Shown here piece after piece: positions 53,110-62,054 of a DNA stretch of 64,000 nt (position 1 is its first letter; each line of letters begins with the position of its first letter). The notes under the pieces were generated by a model that saw nothing but the letters and a program-made list of their open reading frames with translations, made no database searches and was not told the origin of the DNA. The translations under genes were made by a program, and so were the position numbers. This stretch comes from Robinsoniella peoriensis (GTDB taxonomy: Bacteria; Bacillota; Clostridia; Lachnospirales; Lachnospiraceae), in assembly GCF_000797495.1 (NCBI RefSeq), contig NZ_JTGN01000010.1, positions 62,001-126,000 of the forward strand, in the 5' to 3' direction.

Positions 53110-54339
53110 ATGAAAAGAAATGTTATTGTAGGACAATCGGGGGGCCCGACAGCAGTTATTAATTCCAGTTTAGCCGGTGTTTATAAGACTGCAAGGGATA
53201 GAGGATTTCATAAAGTGTTTGGTATGCTTCATGGGATTCAGGGATTTTTAGATGAGAAATACATTGACCTGTCTAAATATATCAAGAATGACCTGGATAT
53301 TGAATTACTGAAGAGAACTCCATCGGCTTATCTGGGATCCTGCCGTTATAAACTGCCGGAGATACATGAAGATAAAGATATCTATGAGAAGATATTCGAG
53401 ATATTAAACAGGCTGGAGATTGACAGCTTTATCTATATCGGCGGCAATGACTCCATGGATACCATTAAGAAGCTTTCCGACTATGCAATACTTACGGGAC
53501 AGTCGCAGAAATTTGTAGGCGTGCCGAAAACCATTGACAATGACCTGGCACTTACTGATCATACTCCTGGTTTTGGCAGCGCGGCAAAATACATTGGAAC
53601 ATCCACAAAAGAAGTAATCCGGGACGGTCTTGGACTGTCATACAAGAAGGATATTGTTACAATCATCGAAATTATGGGAAGAAATGCAGGCTGGCTTACC
53701 GGCGCGGCAGCCCTTTCAAAAGGAGAGGACTGTGATGGACCGGACTTAATTTATCTGCCGGAGCTTCCATTCGATGTATCAAAGTTTTTAGATAAAATAC
53801 GTTCCCTGATAAAGAAAAAACATTCCATAGTGGTAGCCGTTTCCGAGGGAATTAAATTAGCAGACGGAAGATATGTATGTGAACTTTCCCAGAATTCTGA
53901 CTATATAGATGCATTTGGACATAAGCAGCTTAGCGGAACAGCGGATTATCTGGCGAACCTTATAGCAGCAGAGATTGGATGTAAGACAAGGGGCGTGGAA
54001 TTCAGCACGCTGCAAAGAAGTGCATCCCATGTGGCATCCAGAGTGGATATTAACGAAGCGTTTATGGTAGGAGGTGCTGCCGTTAAAGCAGCTGACGAAG
54101 GAGATACGGGAAAGATGGTTGTCATTGACCGTGTATCGGATGATCCATATCAATGTGCTACCGGTATTTATGATGTGCATAAGATCGCAAATGATGAAAA
54201 ACTGGTTCCAAGGGATTGGATATCCAAAGACGGAACGTATGTTACCAATGAATTTCTGGCATATGTGAAGCCGCTGGTACAGGGAGATTATCCTCCGGTA
54301 ATGGTAGACGGTATCCCGAGACATCTGGTTTATAAATAA
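53110..54339 (+). CDS. PPi-dependent 6-phosphofructokinase
   Basis: 409 aa. Phosphorylates fructose 6-phosphate. GQSGGPTAVINSS at the start, GGNDSMDT at 111-118 and VPKTIDNDL at 138-146 form the phosphoryl-donor site. Asp114 replaces the Gly of ATP-dependent enzymes (Gly104 in E. coli PfkA) and Lys140 replaces Gly124; both changes mark pyrophosphate-using PFK. The catalytic Asp lies in TIDND. GGAGG precedes the ATG. PPDK, which also handles PPi, is the next gene. PPi use is predicted from these residues, not shown. Confidence 0.9.
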   Translation: MKRNVIVGQSGGPTAVINSSLAGVYKTARDRGFHKVFGMLHGIQGFLDEKYIDLSKYIKNDLDIELLKRTPSAYLGSCRYKLPEIHEDKDIYEKIFEILNRLEIDSFIYIGGNDSMDTIKKLSDYAILTGQSQKFVGVPKTIDNDLALTDHTPGFGSAAKYIGTSTKEVIRDGLGLSYKKDIVTIIEIMGRNAGWLTGAAALSKGEDCDGPDLIYLPELPFDVSKFLDKIRSLIKKKHSIVVAVSEGIKLADGRYVCELSQNSDYIDAFGHKQLSGTADYLANLIAAEIGCKTRGVEFSTLQRSASHVASRVDINEAFMVGGAAVKAADEGDTGKMVVIDRVSDDPYQCATGIYDVHKIANDEKLVPRDWISKDGTYVTNEFLAYVKPLVQGDYPPVMVDGIPRHLVYK

Positions 54340-54362
54340 AAAAAGTGTAACATATTGTAATT

Positions 54363-54410
54363 AATATAAGCTCTGACGCGACAAAAAAACGCGGCAGGGC
54401 TTATATTTTT
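54363..54410 (+). terminator. Terminator after the PPi-PFK gene
   Basis: AATATAAGCTCTGACGCG (54363-54380) pairs with CGCGGCAGGGCTTATATT (from 54390) with two mismatched positions, followed by T-run. It separates PFK from PPDK transcripts. Confidence 0.88.
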
Positions 54411-54463
54411 GCGGGATTACTGAAAAAAATACGTAATATAGGGTTATTAATGCGGTTTTTCAC

Positions 54464-54491
54464 TTGACTAGACTAGGATATGTGTTAAAAT
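54464..54491 (+). promoter_or_regulatory. Promoter of ppdK
   Basis: TTGACT (54464-54469), 16-nt spacer, TAAAAT (54486-54491), about 97 nt before the ATG. The leader carries AGGAGGAAT as ribosome site. Confidence 0.7.
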
Positions 54492-54587
54492 AAAACTGTG
54501 CGCAAAGCTCGCAGATATGGTAGTTATGCAGGGATCAGATACTCTGTACTAACATATACAAATACATTTTAGGAGGAATTAGTAAAA

Positions 54588-57209
54588 ATGGCAAAATGGG
54601 TTTACTTATTCAAAGAAGGAAACGCAAGTATGAAAAACCTTCTTGGTGGAAAAGGTGCTAACTTAGCTGAAATGACTAACTTAGGACTTCCAATCCCTCA
54701 AGGTTTCACCGTTACGACAGAAGCTTGTACTGACTATTACAATAGCGGCAAGAAAATTACAGAAGAAGTGCAGGATCAGATTTTCAAAGCAATCGGAGAA
54801 CTGGAAAAAATTCAGGGCAAAACATTTGGTGATAATGAAGATCCATTATTAGTATCTGTACGTTCAGGAGCTAGAGCTTCTATGCCAGGTATGATGGATA
54901 CAATTCTTAACTTAGGTTTAAATGATGTTGCAGTAGAAGGATTCGCTAAGAAAACTGGAAATCCAAGATTCGCATATGATTCTTATAGAAGATTTATCCA
55001 GATGTTCTCAGACGTAGTTATGGAAATGAGCAAAACTTTCTTTGAAGGTATCTTAACAGATGTCAAAGAAGAAAAAGGTGCTAAATTCGATACAGATCTT
55101 ACAGCAGAAGATTTACAGGAAGTAATTGCAAAATATAAAGCAATCTACAAAGAAAAAATGGGCGAAGAATTCCCACAGGATCCTAAGATCCAGTTAATGG
55201 AAGCTGTTAAAGCGGTATTCCGTTCTTGGGACAACCCTCGTGCTATCGTATACCGTCGTATGAACGATATCCCTGGAAGCTGGGGAACAGCTGTAAACGT
55301 TCAGGCAATGGTATTTGGTAACATGGGCGAAACATCCGGAACAGGTGTTGCGTTTACACGTAATCCATCTACCGGTGACAATGGTATCTACGGTGAATAC
55401 TTAATCAACGCTCAGGGTGAAGACGTTGTTGCCGGTATCCGTACACCACAGCCAATTTCTAAATTAGCAGAAGATTTACCGGAATGCTATGAAGAATTCA
55501 TGGCAATCGCTAAAAAATTAGAGAATCATTACCGTGATATGCAGGATATGGAATTCACAATCCAGGAAGGTAAATTATACTTCTTACAGACACGTAACGG
55601 TAAGAGAACAGCTCCTGCAGCTCTGAAAATCGCTTGTGATTTAGTTGATGAAGGAAAGATCACAAGAGAAGAAGCAGTTTGCAGAATCGAAGCAAAATCC
55701 CTGGATCAGTTATTACATCCTACCTTTAATGCAGCAGCATTAAAAGCAGGCGAAGTAATCGGATCAGCTCTGCCGGCATCTCCAGGTGCAGCAGCAGGTA
55801 AAGTATACTTCACAGCAGACGAAGCAAAAGCAGCTCACGAAGCTGGTGAAAGAGTTATCTTAGTTCGTCTTGAGACATCTCCTGAAGATATCGAAGGTAT
55901 GCATGCAGCAGAAGGTATCTTAACAGTTCGCGGCGGTATGACATCTCACGCAGCAGTAGTTGCACGTGGTATGGGTACAGCTTGTGTATCCGGTTGTGGA
56001 GAAATCAAAATTGATGAAGAAGCAAAATACTTCGAACTTGGCGGACACAAAATTGTAGAAGGAGATTACATTTCCTTAGACGGTTCTACAGGTAAGATCT
56101 ATTTAGGCGACATCGCTACTGAAGAAGCATCCGTAAGCGGAGATTTCGGAAGAATTATGAGATGGGCTGATAAATTCAAAACATTGAAAGTTAGAACAAA
56201 TGCAGATACTCCTGCAGATACAGCTAACGCTGTTAAATTAGGAGCTGAAGGTATCGGTCTTTGCCGTACAGAGCATATGTTCTTTGATGCTGACAGAATT
56301 CCTAAGATCCGTAAAATGATCCTTTCTGACAGTGTAGAAGCAAGAGAAGCAGCTCTTAACGAATTAATCCCATTCCAGAAAGCCGACTTCAAAGCAATGT
56401 ATGAAGTTCTGGAAGGAAAACCAATGACAGTTCGTTATTTAGATCCTCCTCTTCATGAGTTCGTACCTACTGATGCAGAAGATATTGCTGCATTAGCGAA
56501 AGACATGGGCTTGACACCAGAAGAAGTAAAAGCTAAATGTGACGACTTACACGAGTTCAACCCAATGATGGGACACAGAGGATGCCGTCTTGCTGTAACT
56601 TACCCTGAAATCGCAAGAATGCAGACAAGAGCCGTAATGGAAGCAGCTATAGAAGTAAAAGCTGAAAAAGGTTACAACGTAGTTCCTGAAATCATGATCC
56701 CATTAGTTGGTGATAAAACAGAATTAAAATTCGTTAAAGATGTTGTTGTTGAAACAGCAGAAAAAGTAAAAGAAGAAAAAGGATCTGACATCGTTTACCA
56801 CATCGGTACAATGATCGAAATCCCAAGAGCAGCTTTACTTGCTAACGAAATTGCTGAAGAAGCTGAATTCTTCTCATTTGGTACAAACGATTTAACACAG
56901 ATGACATTTGGTTTCTCACGTGATGATGCCGGTAAGTTCTTAGATGCTTACTACAAAGCAAAAATCTACGAATCAGATCCATTTGCAAGATTAGATCAGA
57001 ACGGTGTTGGCCAGTTAGTAGAAATGGCAGTTAAGAAAGGCCGTTCAACAAATGCAGGCATTAAACTTGGTATCTGTGGAGAACACGGTGGAGATCCTTC
57101 ATCCGTAGAATTCTGCCATAAGATTGGTTTAAGCTATGTTTCCTGCTCACCATTCCGTGTGCCGATCGCTCGATTAGCAGCAGCACAGGCAGCTTTGAAT
57201 AATAAATAG
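54588..57209 (+). CDS. ppdK: Pyruvate, phosphate dikinase
   Basis: 873 aa, full length and strikingly close to the well-studied Clostridium symbiosum enzyme as I remember it. It interconverts PEP, AMP and PPi with pyruvate, ATP and phosphate. Order: nucleotide-binding domain (LLGGKGANLAEM, SVRSGARASMPGMMDT), phosphohistidine domain with catalytic His in GGMTSHAAVVARGMG, and the PEP/pyruvate barrel (GLCRTEHMFF, HRGCRLAVTYPE, FGTNDLTQMTFG, ICGEHGGDP). Codons are strongly skewed to the high-expression set (TTA, GTA, AAA), more than in neighbours, consistent with a major glycolytic enzyme. It has its own promoter and terminator. Confidence 0.98.
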   Translation: MAKWVYLFKEGNASMKNLLGGKGANLAEMTNLGLPIPQGFTVTTEACTDYYNSGKKITEEVQDQIFKAIGELEKIQGKTFGDNEDPLLVSVRSGARASMPGMMDTILNLGLNDVAVEGFAKKTGNPRFAYDSYRRFIQMFSDVVMEMSKTFFEGILTDVKEEKGAKFDTDLTAEDLQEVIAKYKAIYKEKMGEEFPQDPKIQLMEAVKAVFRSWDNPRAIVYRRMNDIPGSWGTAVNVQAMVFGNMGETSGTGVAFTRNPSTGDNGIYGEYLINAQGEDVVAGIRTPQPISKLAEDLPECYEEFMAIAKKLENHYRDMQDMEFTIQEGKLYFLQTRNGKRTAPAALKIACDLVDEGKITREEAVCRIEAKSLDQLLHPTFNAAALKAGEVIGSALPASPGAAAGKVYFTADEAKAAHEAGERVILVRLETSPEDIEGMHAAEGILTVRGGMTSHAAVVARGMGTACVSGCGEIKIDEEAKYFELGGHKIVEGDYISLDGSTGKIYLGDIATEEASVSGDFGRIMRWADKFKTLKVRTNADTPADTANAVKLGAEGIGLCRTEHMFFDADRIPKIRKMILSDSVEAREAALNELIPFQKADFKAMYEVLEGKPMTVRYLDPPLHEFVPTDAEDIAALAKDMGLTPEEVKAKCDDLHEFNPMMGHRGCRLAVTYPEIARMQTRAVMEAAIEVKAEKGYNVVPEIMIPLVGDKTELKFVKDVVVETAEKVKEEKGSDIVYHIGTMIEIPRAALLANEIAEEAEFFSFGTNDLTQMTFGFSRDDAGKFLDAYYKAKIYESDPFARLDQNGVGQLVEMAVKKGRSTNAGIKLGICGEHGGDPSSVEFCHKIGLSYVSCSPFRVPIARLAAAQAALNNK

Positions 57210-57227
57210 GAATTAATATAAGCTGAA

Positions 57228-57260
57228 TACAGCCCTTATCATATATGATAAGGGCTGTAC
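57228..57260 (+). terminator. Terminator after ppdK, shared with the convergent lacI-type gene
   Basis: TACAGCCCTTATCATA pairs with TATGATAAGGGCTGTA in a nearly perfect palindrome (57228-57259), then CTTTAGTTT. Symmetry allows use from both sides. Confidence 0.85.
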
Positions 57261-57295
57261 TTTAGTTTACAGAGAATTGTGAATCCCGGTTAAAT

Positions 57296-58321
57296 CTACA
57301 CCATCTCCCCGGTAATAATCTCCACCGGAATCTCATAAAACTGATCTTTTGGAGTCTGTTCCTTTACAAGAAAATCAAATAGTACCTTGATAAGCTGGTA
57401 GCCTTGTTCTTCTGCACTTTGACCCAGAACAAAATCAACAATGCCATTTTTTAATAAAGTACTTGACTCCGGAAGCAAATCGTGGCATATTAATTTTATA
57501 CGACTCTTATTGTTAGATAATGACAGTGCGCTGGCAACGCCGGTGATCCCACCGCCAGCCAGGTAAATACCTTTCAGATTAGGGTATTTGTTGCAATATT
57601 CCAGTGTGATACGGAAGGCATCTTCTTTCCGATCCTGGTTCTCCTGAATATCGACAATGGAAAGGGGAATCTTACTTTCTGCAATTCGTGTTGTAAATCC
57701 CGATAAACGGTCCTGATGGCAGGACAGATTTTTTGTACTGATAATAACTCCGATGTCCCCCTCTTCCGGGACAATTTTTTCCATAAGTCCTGCGGCTATT
57801 CTTCCGCCTTTGTAATGGTCTTGTCCGATAAAGCAAATCTCATCAATGCCCCTTAATCTTGAATTAAAAGTTACGACTGCAGTGCCTTCTCCTGCTATTT
57901 GATTGATCTTAGCCTTTACCTGGGCATCGTCCATAGGAAGGATAGCCAGGCCGGAGATATGCATTGCCTGAAATTCATTCAGGATACTCATAAGTTCAAC
58001 TGGCTCTAAAGATGTCAGCATTTTAACCGTAACATCTATTCCAAAGTGCGAAAATTCTTTTTCTGCTCTTCGGATTCCTTTGAGGGTATATTGTATGTAG
58101 GTGTTATATTCCGGTGTTAAAATAATCCCCAGTTTAAATGGATTTTTACTATTTACCAATGCCTTTCCGATCAGGTTAGGCTGATAATTTAATTCTTTCA
58201 GGATCGTCAGGATTCGTTCTTCTGTTTCTTTTTTTACACCCGGTCTGTGATGAATCACTTTATCTACAGTTGCACGTGACACATTAGCCAGGTCAGCGAT
58301 TTCTTTGATCGTAACGGCCAT
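57296..58321 (-). CDS. LacI family regulator of the allulose/ribose-type sugar operon
   Basis: 341 aa. N-terminal LacI helix-turn-helix (TIKEIADLANVSRATVDKV) with hinge (YQPNLIGKAL), then a periplasmic-binding-protein-like sensor domain (LGIILTPEY, GGGITGVASAL). It is divergent from the epimerase operon across a 250-nt region that holds a 7-3-7 palindrome. It likely represses that operon until a sugar is bound. AAGGAAG precedes the ATG. Confidence 0.93.
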   Translation of the reverse strand: MAVTIKEIADLANVSRATVDKVIHHRPGVKKETEERILTILKELNYQPNLIGKALVNSKNPFKLGIILTPEYNTYIQYTLKGIRRAEKEFSHFGIDVTVKMLTSLEPVELMSILNEFQAMHISGLAILPMDDAQVKAKINQIAGEGTAVVTFNSRLRGIDEICFIGQDHYKGGRIAAGLMEKIVPEEGDIGVIISTKNLSCHQDRLSGFTTRIAESKIPLSIVDIQENQDRKEDAFRITLEYCNKYPNLKGIYLAGGGITGVASALSLSNNKSRIKLICHDLLPESSTLLKNGIVDFVLGQSAEEQGYQLIKVLFDFLVKEQTPKDQFYEIPVEIITGEMV

Positions 58322-58414
58322 AAACTTCTACTTCCTTTCGGTCAATCTCTTTTTTTCATATTATCATATAATTTCTGTGATGTCTATTCCTTTAGAAATC
58401 AAGAATATATGTAC

Positions 58415-58431
58415 TTGAATTACAAATTCAA
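58415..58431. promoter_or_regulatory. Perfect 7-3-7 palindrome, candidate LacI operator
   Basis: TTGAATT-ACA-AATTCAA. A related AGTTACAAATTCTAA stretch lies at about 58456. It lies between the divergent regulator and operon, 82 nt upstream of the operon promoter. LacI-family sites usually have a central CG, which is missing here, so the binding partner is uncertain. Confidence 0.45.
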
Positions 58432-58496
58432 TGACAAATTTTATCTTTGGTATATAGTTACAAATTCTAATATAAAAAATAGGTAAAATTAAACTA

Positions 58497-58525
58497 TTGA
58501 TATAAAATCTATTGCATGTTATGAT
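58497..58525 (+). promoter_or_regulatory. Promoter of the epimerase-kinase-ABC operon
   Basis: TTGATA (58497-58502), 17-nt spacer, TATGAT (58520-58525), 46 nt before the epimerase ATG; AAAGGAG is the ribosome site. Confidence 0.7.
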
Positions 58526-58571
58526 TTATTTACCTAATGAGCACGAGCACAATTTGAAAGGAGATTGAAGA

Positions 58572-59447
58572 ATGAAATTTGGAGTGTTATATTCCTACTG
58601 GGGAAATGAATGGAGATGCGATTATATCGAAACAGCTGGAAAGATTCAGAAAGCAGGTTTTGATATTATGGAAGTAGGGGCAGGACATCTGCTGGAGATG
58701 TCGGATTTACAGCTACTGGAACTGAAAAATACCTGTAGTGAACTGGGGCTGCAGATTACGGCGAATATAGGGCCGGCGAAGGAGAAAGATGTTGCTTCTA
58801 AAGATCCGTCAGTCCGGGAAGCCGGAATCTCTTATTTAACGGATATTATGAAAAATATGGTGAAGATAGGAGCGAAGAAAATTGTAGGAGTGATGTATAC
58901 ATATTGGCCTAATGATTTTTCGGACCTGAATAAAGATGAAATCTGGAGTAGAGGTGTTGAAAGTGTAGGAAAGATGGCTAAGACGGCAGAGGAACTGGGG
59001 ATTGAGATGTGTCTGGAGGTAGTAAACCGATTTGAAACTCATATTCTCAACACCTGTGAAGAAGGAGTAAAATTCTGCAGGGAAGTCGGGTCACCTAACG
59101 TGAAGCTGCTGTTAGATACATTTCATATGAATATCGAAGAAGACAATATTGCAAAGGCTGTACGATGTGCCGGCAACTATATGGGAGAACTCCATGTAGG
59201 AGAAGGAAACCGTAAACTACCGGGGCAGGGAGCACTTCCCTGGGGAGAAATCGGCAAGGCACTTCAGGAGATTGGATATGAGGGAAGTGTTGTAATGGAG
59301 CCATTTGTGAAGATGGGCGGACAGATAGGTAAGGATATCAAAGTATGGAGGGATCTGAGCAATGGGGCTGATGAAGAGAGGCTCAGCAGAGAGCTTGCGG
59401 ATTCTCTGGTCTTTCTGAAAAGTAAGTTCAAAAAGAAAACGATATAA
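58572..59447 (+). CDS. D-allulose (D-psicose)/D-tagatose 3-epimerase family enzyme
   Basis: 291 aa TIM-barrel sugar isomerase. It aligns over its full length with my recollection of Agrobacterium D-psicose 3-epimerase: YSYWGNEW at the start, FDIMEVGAGHL, ANIGPAKEKD, CLEVVNRFETHILNT, LLLDTFHMNIEED, GELHVGEGNR and VMEPFVKMGG. Metal-binding and catalytic residues fall at Glu149, Asp182, His208 and Glu243 (150, 183, 209, 244 in that enzyme). It converts D-allulose to D-fructose, or a related ketohexose. AAAGGAGATTGAAG precedes the ATG. First gene of an operon with kinase and transporter. Confidence 0.9.
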   Translation: MKFGVLYSYWGNEWRCDYIETAGKIQKAGFDIMEVGAGHLLEMSDLQLLELKNTCSELGLQITANIGPAKEKDVASKDPSVREAGISYLTDIMKNMVKIGAKKIVGVMYTYWPNDFSDLNKDEIWSRGVESVGKMAKTAEELGIEMCLEVVNRFETHILNTCEEGVKFCREVGSPNVKLLLDTFHMNIEEDNIAKAVRCAGNYMGELHVGEGNRKLPGQGALPWGEIGKALQEIGYEGSVVMEPFVKMGGQIGKDIKVWRDLSNGADEERLSRELADSLVFLKSKFKKKTI

Positions 59448-59462
59448 AAGGAGGTTAAACGG

Positions 59463-60401
59463 ATGGCAGATATATGGATTATGGGTGAGATGATTGTAGA
59501 GATTATGCGGATCGAAGAGGGGGTTTTGCTGGATCAGCCGGGTTTATTCAAAGGTCCGTTTCCAAGCGGGGCTCCGGCAATCTTCATTGATACGGCAGCA
59601 AGGCTGGGGCACAGCGCCGGGATAATCGGCGGAGTCGGAAAAGATGACTTTGGTAAAAATATTCTGAATCGTCTGAGAGGGGACGGAGTAGACTGTTCCT
59701 GTGTGATGGAAAGCGATACAGGGGCAACCGGAGTGGCATTTGTAACCTATTTTTCCGATGGATCCAGGAAGTTCATTTTTCATATGGGCAACACTCCTGC
59801 AGCCGAAGCTAAAATGCCCGGCAGGGAAGTAATGAATGGTGTCAGATTTTTTCATGTTATGGGATGCTCTCTTCTTTCTAATAAGAATTTTGCCAAAGAG
59901 ATTCTTGATACCATGAAACTTGCAAAAAGCTTAGGGGCAAAGATTTCTTTTGATCCCAATATCCGCAAGGAATTAATGCATGACCAGGAAGTATCAGGGA
60001 TTGTGGGAGAAGTCATGGCTAATACAAATATTTTTTTACCGGGCGTGGATGAGCTTCTCCAGATTACAGGGAAAAGCACAGTGGAGACGGCAGTAGAAGC
60101 CTGCTTTGAAAACCCGGAGCTGGAGATACTGGTGCTTAAAAACGGTTCCAGGGGATGCAGTATCCACACGAGGGAAGGAAAATCAGATATCTGTGCTTTT
60201 TCGATTGAACCGGTGGATGCAACCGGTGCCGGAGACTGTTTTGACGGAGCATTTATATGTGGTTTGCTGGAAGGCAGAGATTTAATTGAGGCTGCCCGGA
60301 TGGCATCGGCCGCAGGAGCGTTGAATACAATGGCATTTGGTCCAATGGAAGGTAAGATCAGTCCGGATTCAGTAAAGGCGATGATGGAAGGGGTAAAGTA
60401 A
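59463..60401 (+). CDS. PfkB family sugar kinase
   Basis: 312 aa ribokinase-fold kinase. It keeps PSGAPAIFIDTAARLGH (substrate side), GGVGKDDFGKNILNRL, FDPNIRKELM, and the catalytic motif DATGAGDCFDGAF (near residue 255) with the anion hole and base Asp. It most likely phosphorylates the fructose (or ketohexose) produced by the upstream epimerase. AAAGGAGG precedes the ATG, 15 nt after the epimerase stop. Confidence 0.9.
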   Translation: MADIWIMGEMIVEIMRIEEGVLLDQPGLFKGPFPSGAPAIFIDTAARLGHSAGIIGGVGKDDFGKNILNRLRGDGVDCSCVMESDTGATGVAFVTYFSDGSRKFIFHMGNTPAAEAKMPGREVMNGVRFFHVMGCSLLSNKNFAKEILDTMKLAKSLGAKISFDPNIRKELMHDQEVSGIVGEVMANTNIFLPGVDELLQITGKSTVETAVEACFENPELEILVLKNGSRGCSIHTREGKSDICAFSIEPVDATGAGDCFDGAFICGLLEGRDLIEAARMASAAGALNTMAFGPMEGKISPDSVKAMMEGVK

Positions 60402-60438
60402 GCAGGCAATTAGAACACACTGCGGAAAAGAGGAAGGA

Positions 60439-61971
60439 ATGGAAAATAACGTAAAACTGGAATTAAGAAATATCTGTAAAAGCTTTCCCGGTGTCAAGGC
60501 ACTGGATCACGTTAATATTTCATTGCGTAAGGGAACGGTACATGCCGTGATGGGAGAAAATGGTGCAGGAAAATCTACCCTGATGAAAATCATCAATGGT
60601 CTGTATCAAAGAGATTCCGGACAGATACTGCTGGATGGGAAAGAAGTGTTTTTTGCAAGCCCGCTGGAATCCTCGGCAGCGGGAATAGCAATGATTTATC
60701 AGGAATTAAATTTCTTTCCCGATCTTACCATTGAAGAGAATATTTTTATGGGAAAGCATCCCGGAAAGGCCGGAGTGGTTGATTGGAAGAAACTGCGTAA
60801 TAATGTGAAATCTATTTTCCGGGAGAATGGTCTGGATTATGATCCGGGAATGAAAATTAAGGAGCTTTCCGTTTCTAATATTCAGATGCTTGAAATTGTA
60901 AAAGCAGTAGCATTTAAGGCGGAAGTAATTATTATGGATGAACCTACATCTTCCATCAGCAATCAGGAGGTGGAAGCTCTTTTTGAGACAATTAACCGTC
61001 TGCGCAGTAAGGGAATCAGTATTCTTTATATTTCACACAAAATGGAAGAAATTTTCCGGATAGCAGATGATATAACGGTGATTCGGGATGGACAATCGAT
61101 TATCACAGGTCCGGCAGCTGATTTTAACAATGACACCCTGATTGCCCATATGGTAGGAAGACCAATTTCCAATATCTATCCCAAAGAGGAGGTTCCCCTT
61201 GGAAAAGTAATCTTTGAAGTTCGGGATTTATCCAGCAAGAATACCTTTGAAAAGGTAAATCTCACCTTAAGAAAAGGGGAAATTATTGGAATGGCAGGAC
61301 TCGTGGGAGCGGGGCGGACGGAAGTCGCAAGGGCGATATTTGGACTGGACCCATATGATTCAGGGGAAATTATTTTAAATGATAAGAAAGTAGAGATTAA
61401 AAATGTTTCTCAGGCTATTCGTAACAAAATACTGATGGTATCAGAAGACCGCAAGAAAGAAGGGGTGGTGGGAATCAGAAGTATTCGGGAAAATATTGCG
61501 CTTGCCAGTCTCCGGGTAAGGAAGGGCGGTTTTCTGAACCTTAAAAAAGAAATGGAAGAAGCAAAATCAATGTCTTCCATGCTGAACGTGAGAGGCGCTG
61601 GTATAGAAACTGATCTGGGATCTTTAAGCGGAGGAAATCAGCAGAAAGTAATACTGGCAAGATGGCTCATGCTGGATGGTGAAGTACTGATACTGGATGA
61701 ACCGACCCGTGGAATTGACGTGGGGGCAAAGCTGGAGATATATAATATCATGATGAAGCTGGTGAAAGAAAAAGGACTCAGTATCATTATGATATCTTCT
61801 GAGCTGCCGGAATTAATCGGAATGTGTGACCGCATATACGTTATGAATAAGGGGTATGTGACGGGTGTCATTGGAAGAGCTGAGTGTTCCCAGGAAAGAA
61901 TTATGAAATTAGCTACAAAAACCGGGGGAAAAGGAGAAACGGGTGAAAGAAAATTTAAGATGGAAAGGTAG
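60439..61971 (+). CDS. Sugar ABC transporter ATP-binding protein, RbsA/MglA type
   Basis: 510 aa with two fused nucleotide-binding domains. The first has Walker A GENGAGKST (39-47) and Walker B VIIMDEPTSSIS but a degenerate signature (ELSVSNIQM). The second has a degenerate Walker A (GLVGAGRTEVA), intact signature LSGGNQQKV and Walker B VLILDEPTRGID. This asymmetry is normal for CUT2 importers. It powers uptake with the permease encoded next. AGGAAGG precedes the ATG. Confidence 0.94.
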   Translation: MENNVKLELRNICKSFPGVKALDHVNISLRKGTVHAVMGENGAGKSTLMKIINGLYQRDSGQILLDGKEVFFASPLESSAAGIAMIYQELNFFPDLTIEENIFMGKHPGKAGVVDWKKLRNNVKSIFRENGLDYDPGMKIKELSVSNIQMLEIVKAVAFKAEVIIMDEPTSSISNQEVEALFETINRLRSKGISILYISHKMEEIFRIADDITVIRDGQSIITGPAADFNNDTLIAHMVGRPISNIYPKEEVPLGKVIFEVRDLSSKNTFEKVNLTLRKGEIIGMAGLVGAGRTEVARAIFGLDPYDSGEIILNDKKVEIKNVSQAIRNKILMVSEDRKKEGVVGIRSIRENIALASLRVRKGGFLNLKKEMEEAKSMSSMLNVRGAGIETDLGSLSGGNQQKVILARWLMLDGEVLILDEPTRGIDVGAKLEIYNIMMKLVKEKGLSIIMISSELPELIGMCDRIYVMNKGYVTGVIGRAECSQERIMKLATKTGGKGETGERKFKMER

Positions 61972-62004
61972 CCACACTGTGATACTTTCACCTTTACTAT
62001 TTTG

Positions 62005-62054
62005 TGGCAGTATTGCAGACAGGCCTGCAATATGCAAGGGGTATAAAAATGAAA
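62005..62054 (+). repeat. Copy 2 of the roughly 50-bp dispersed repeat, spanning the permease start
   Basis: Counterpart of 39303-39351 (44 of 50 positions). It holds the stem ATTGCAG (62012-62018) with CTGCAAT (62025-62031), then AAGGGG as ribosome site and the permease ATG at 62049. A GTG at 62004 opens an in-frame extension reading MAVLQTGLQYARGIK; whether that is translated is unclear. Confidence 0.6.
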
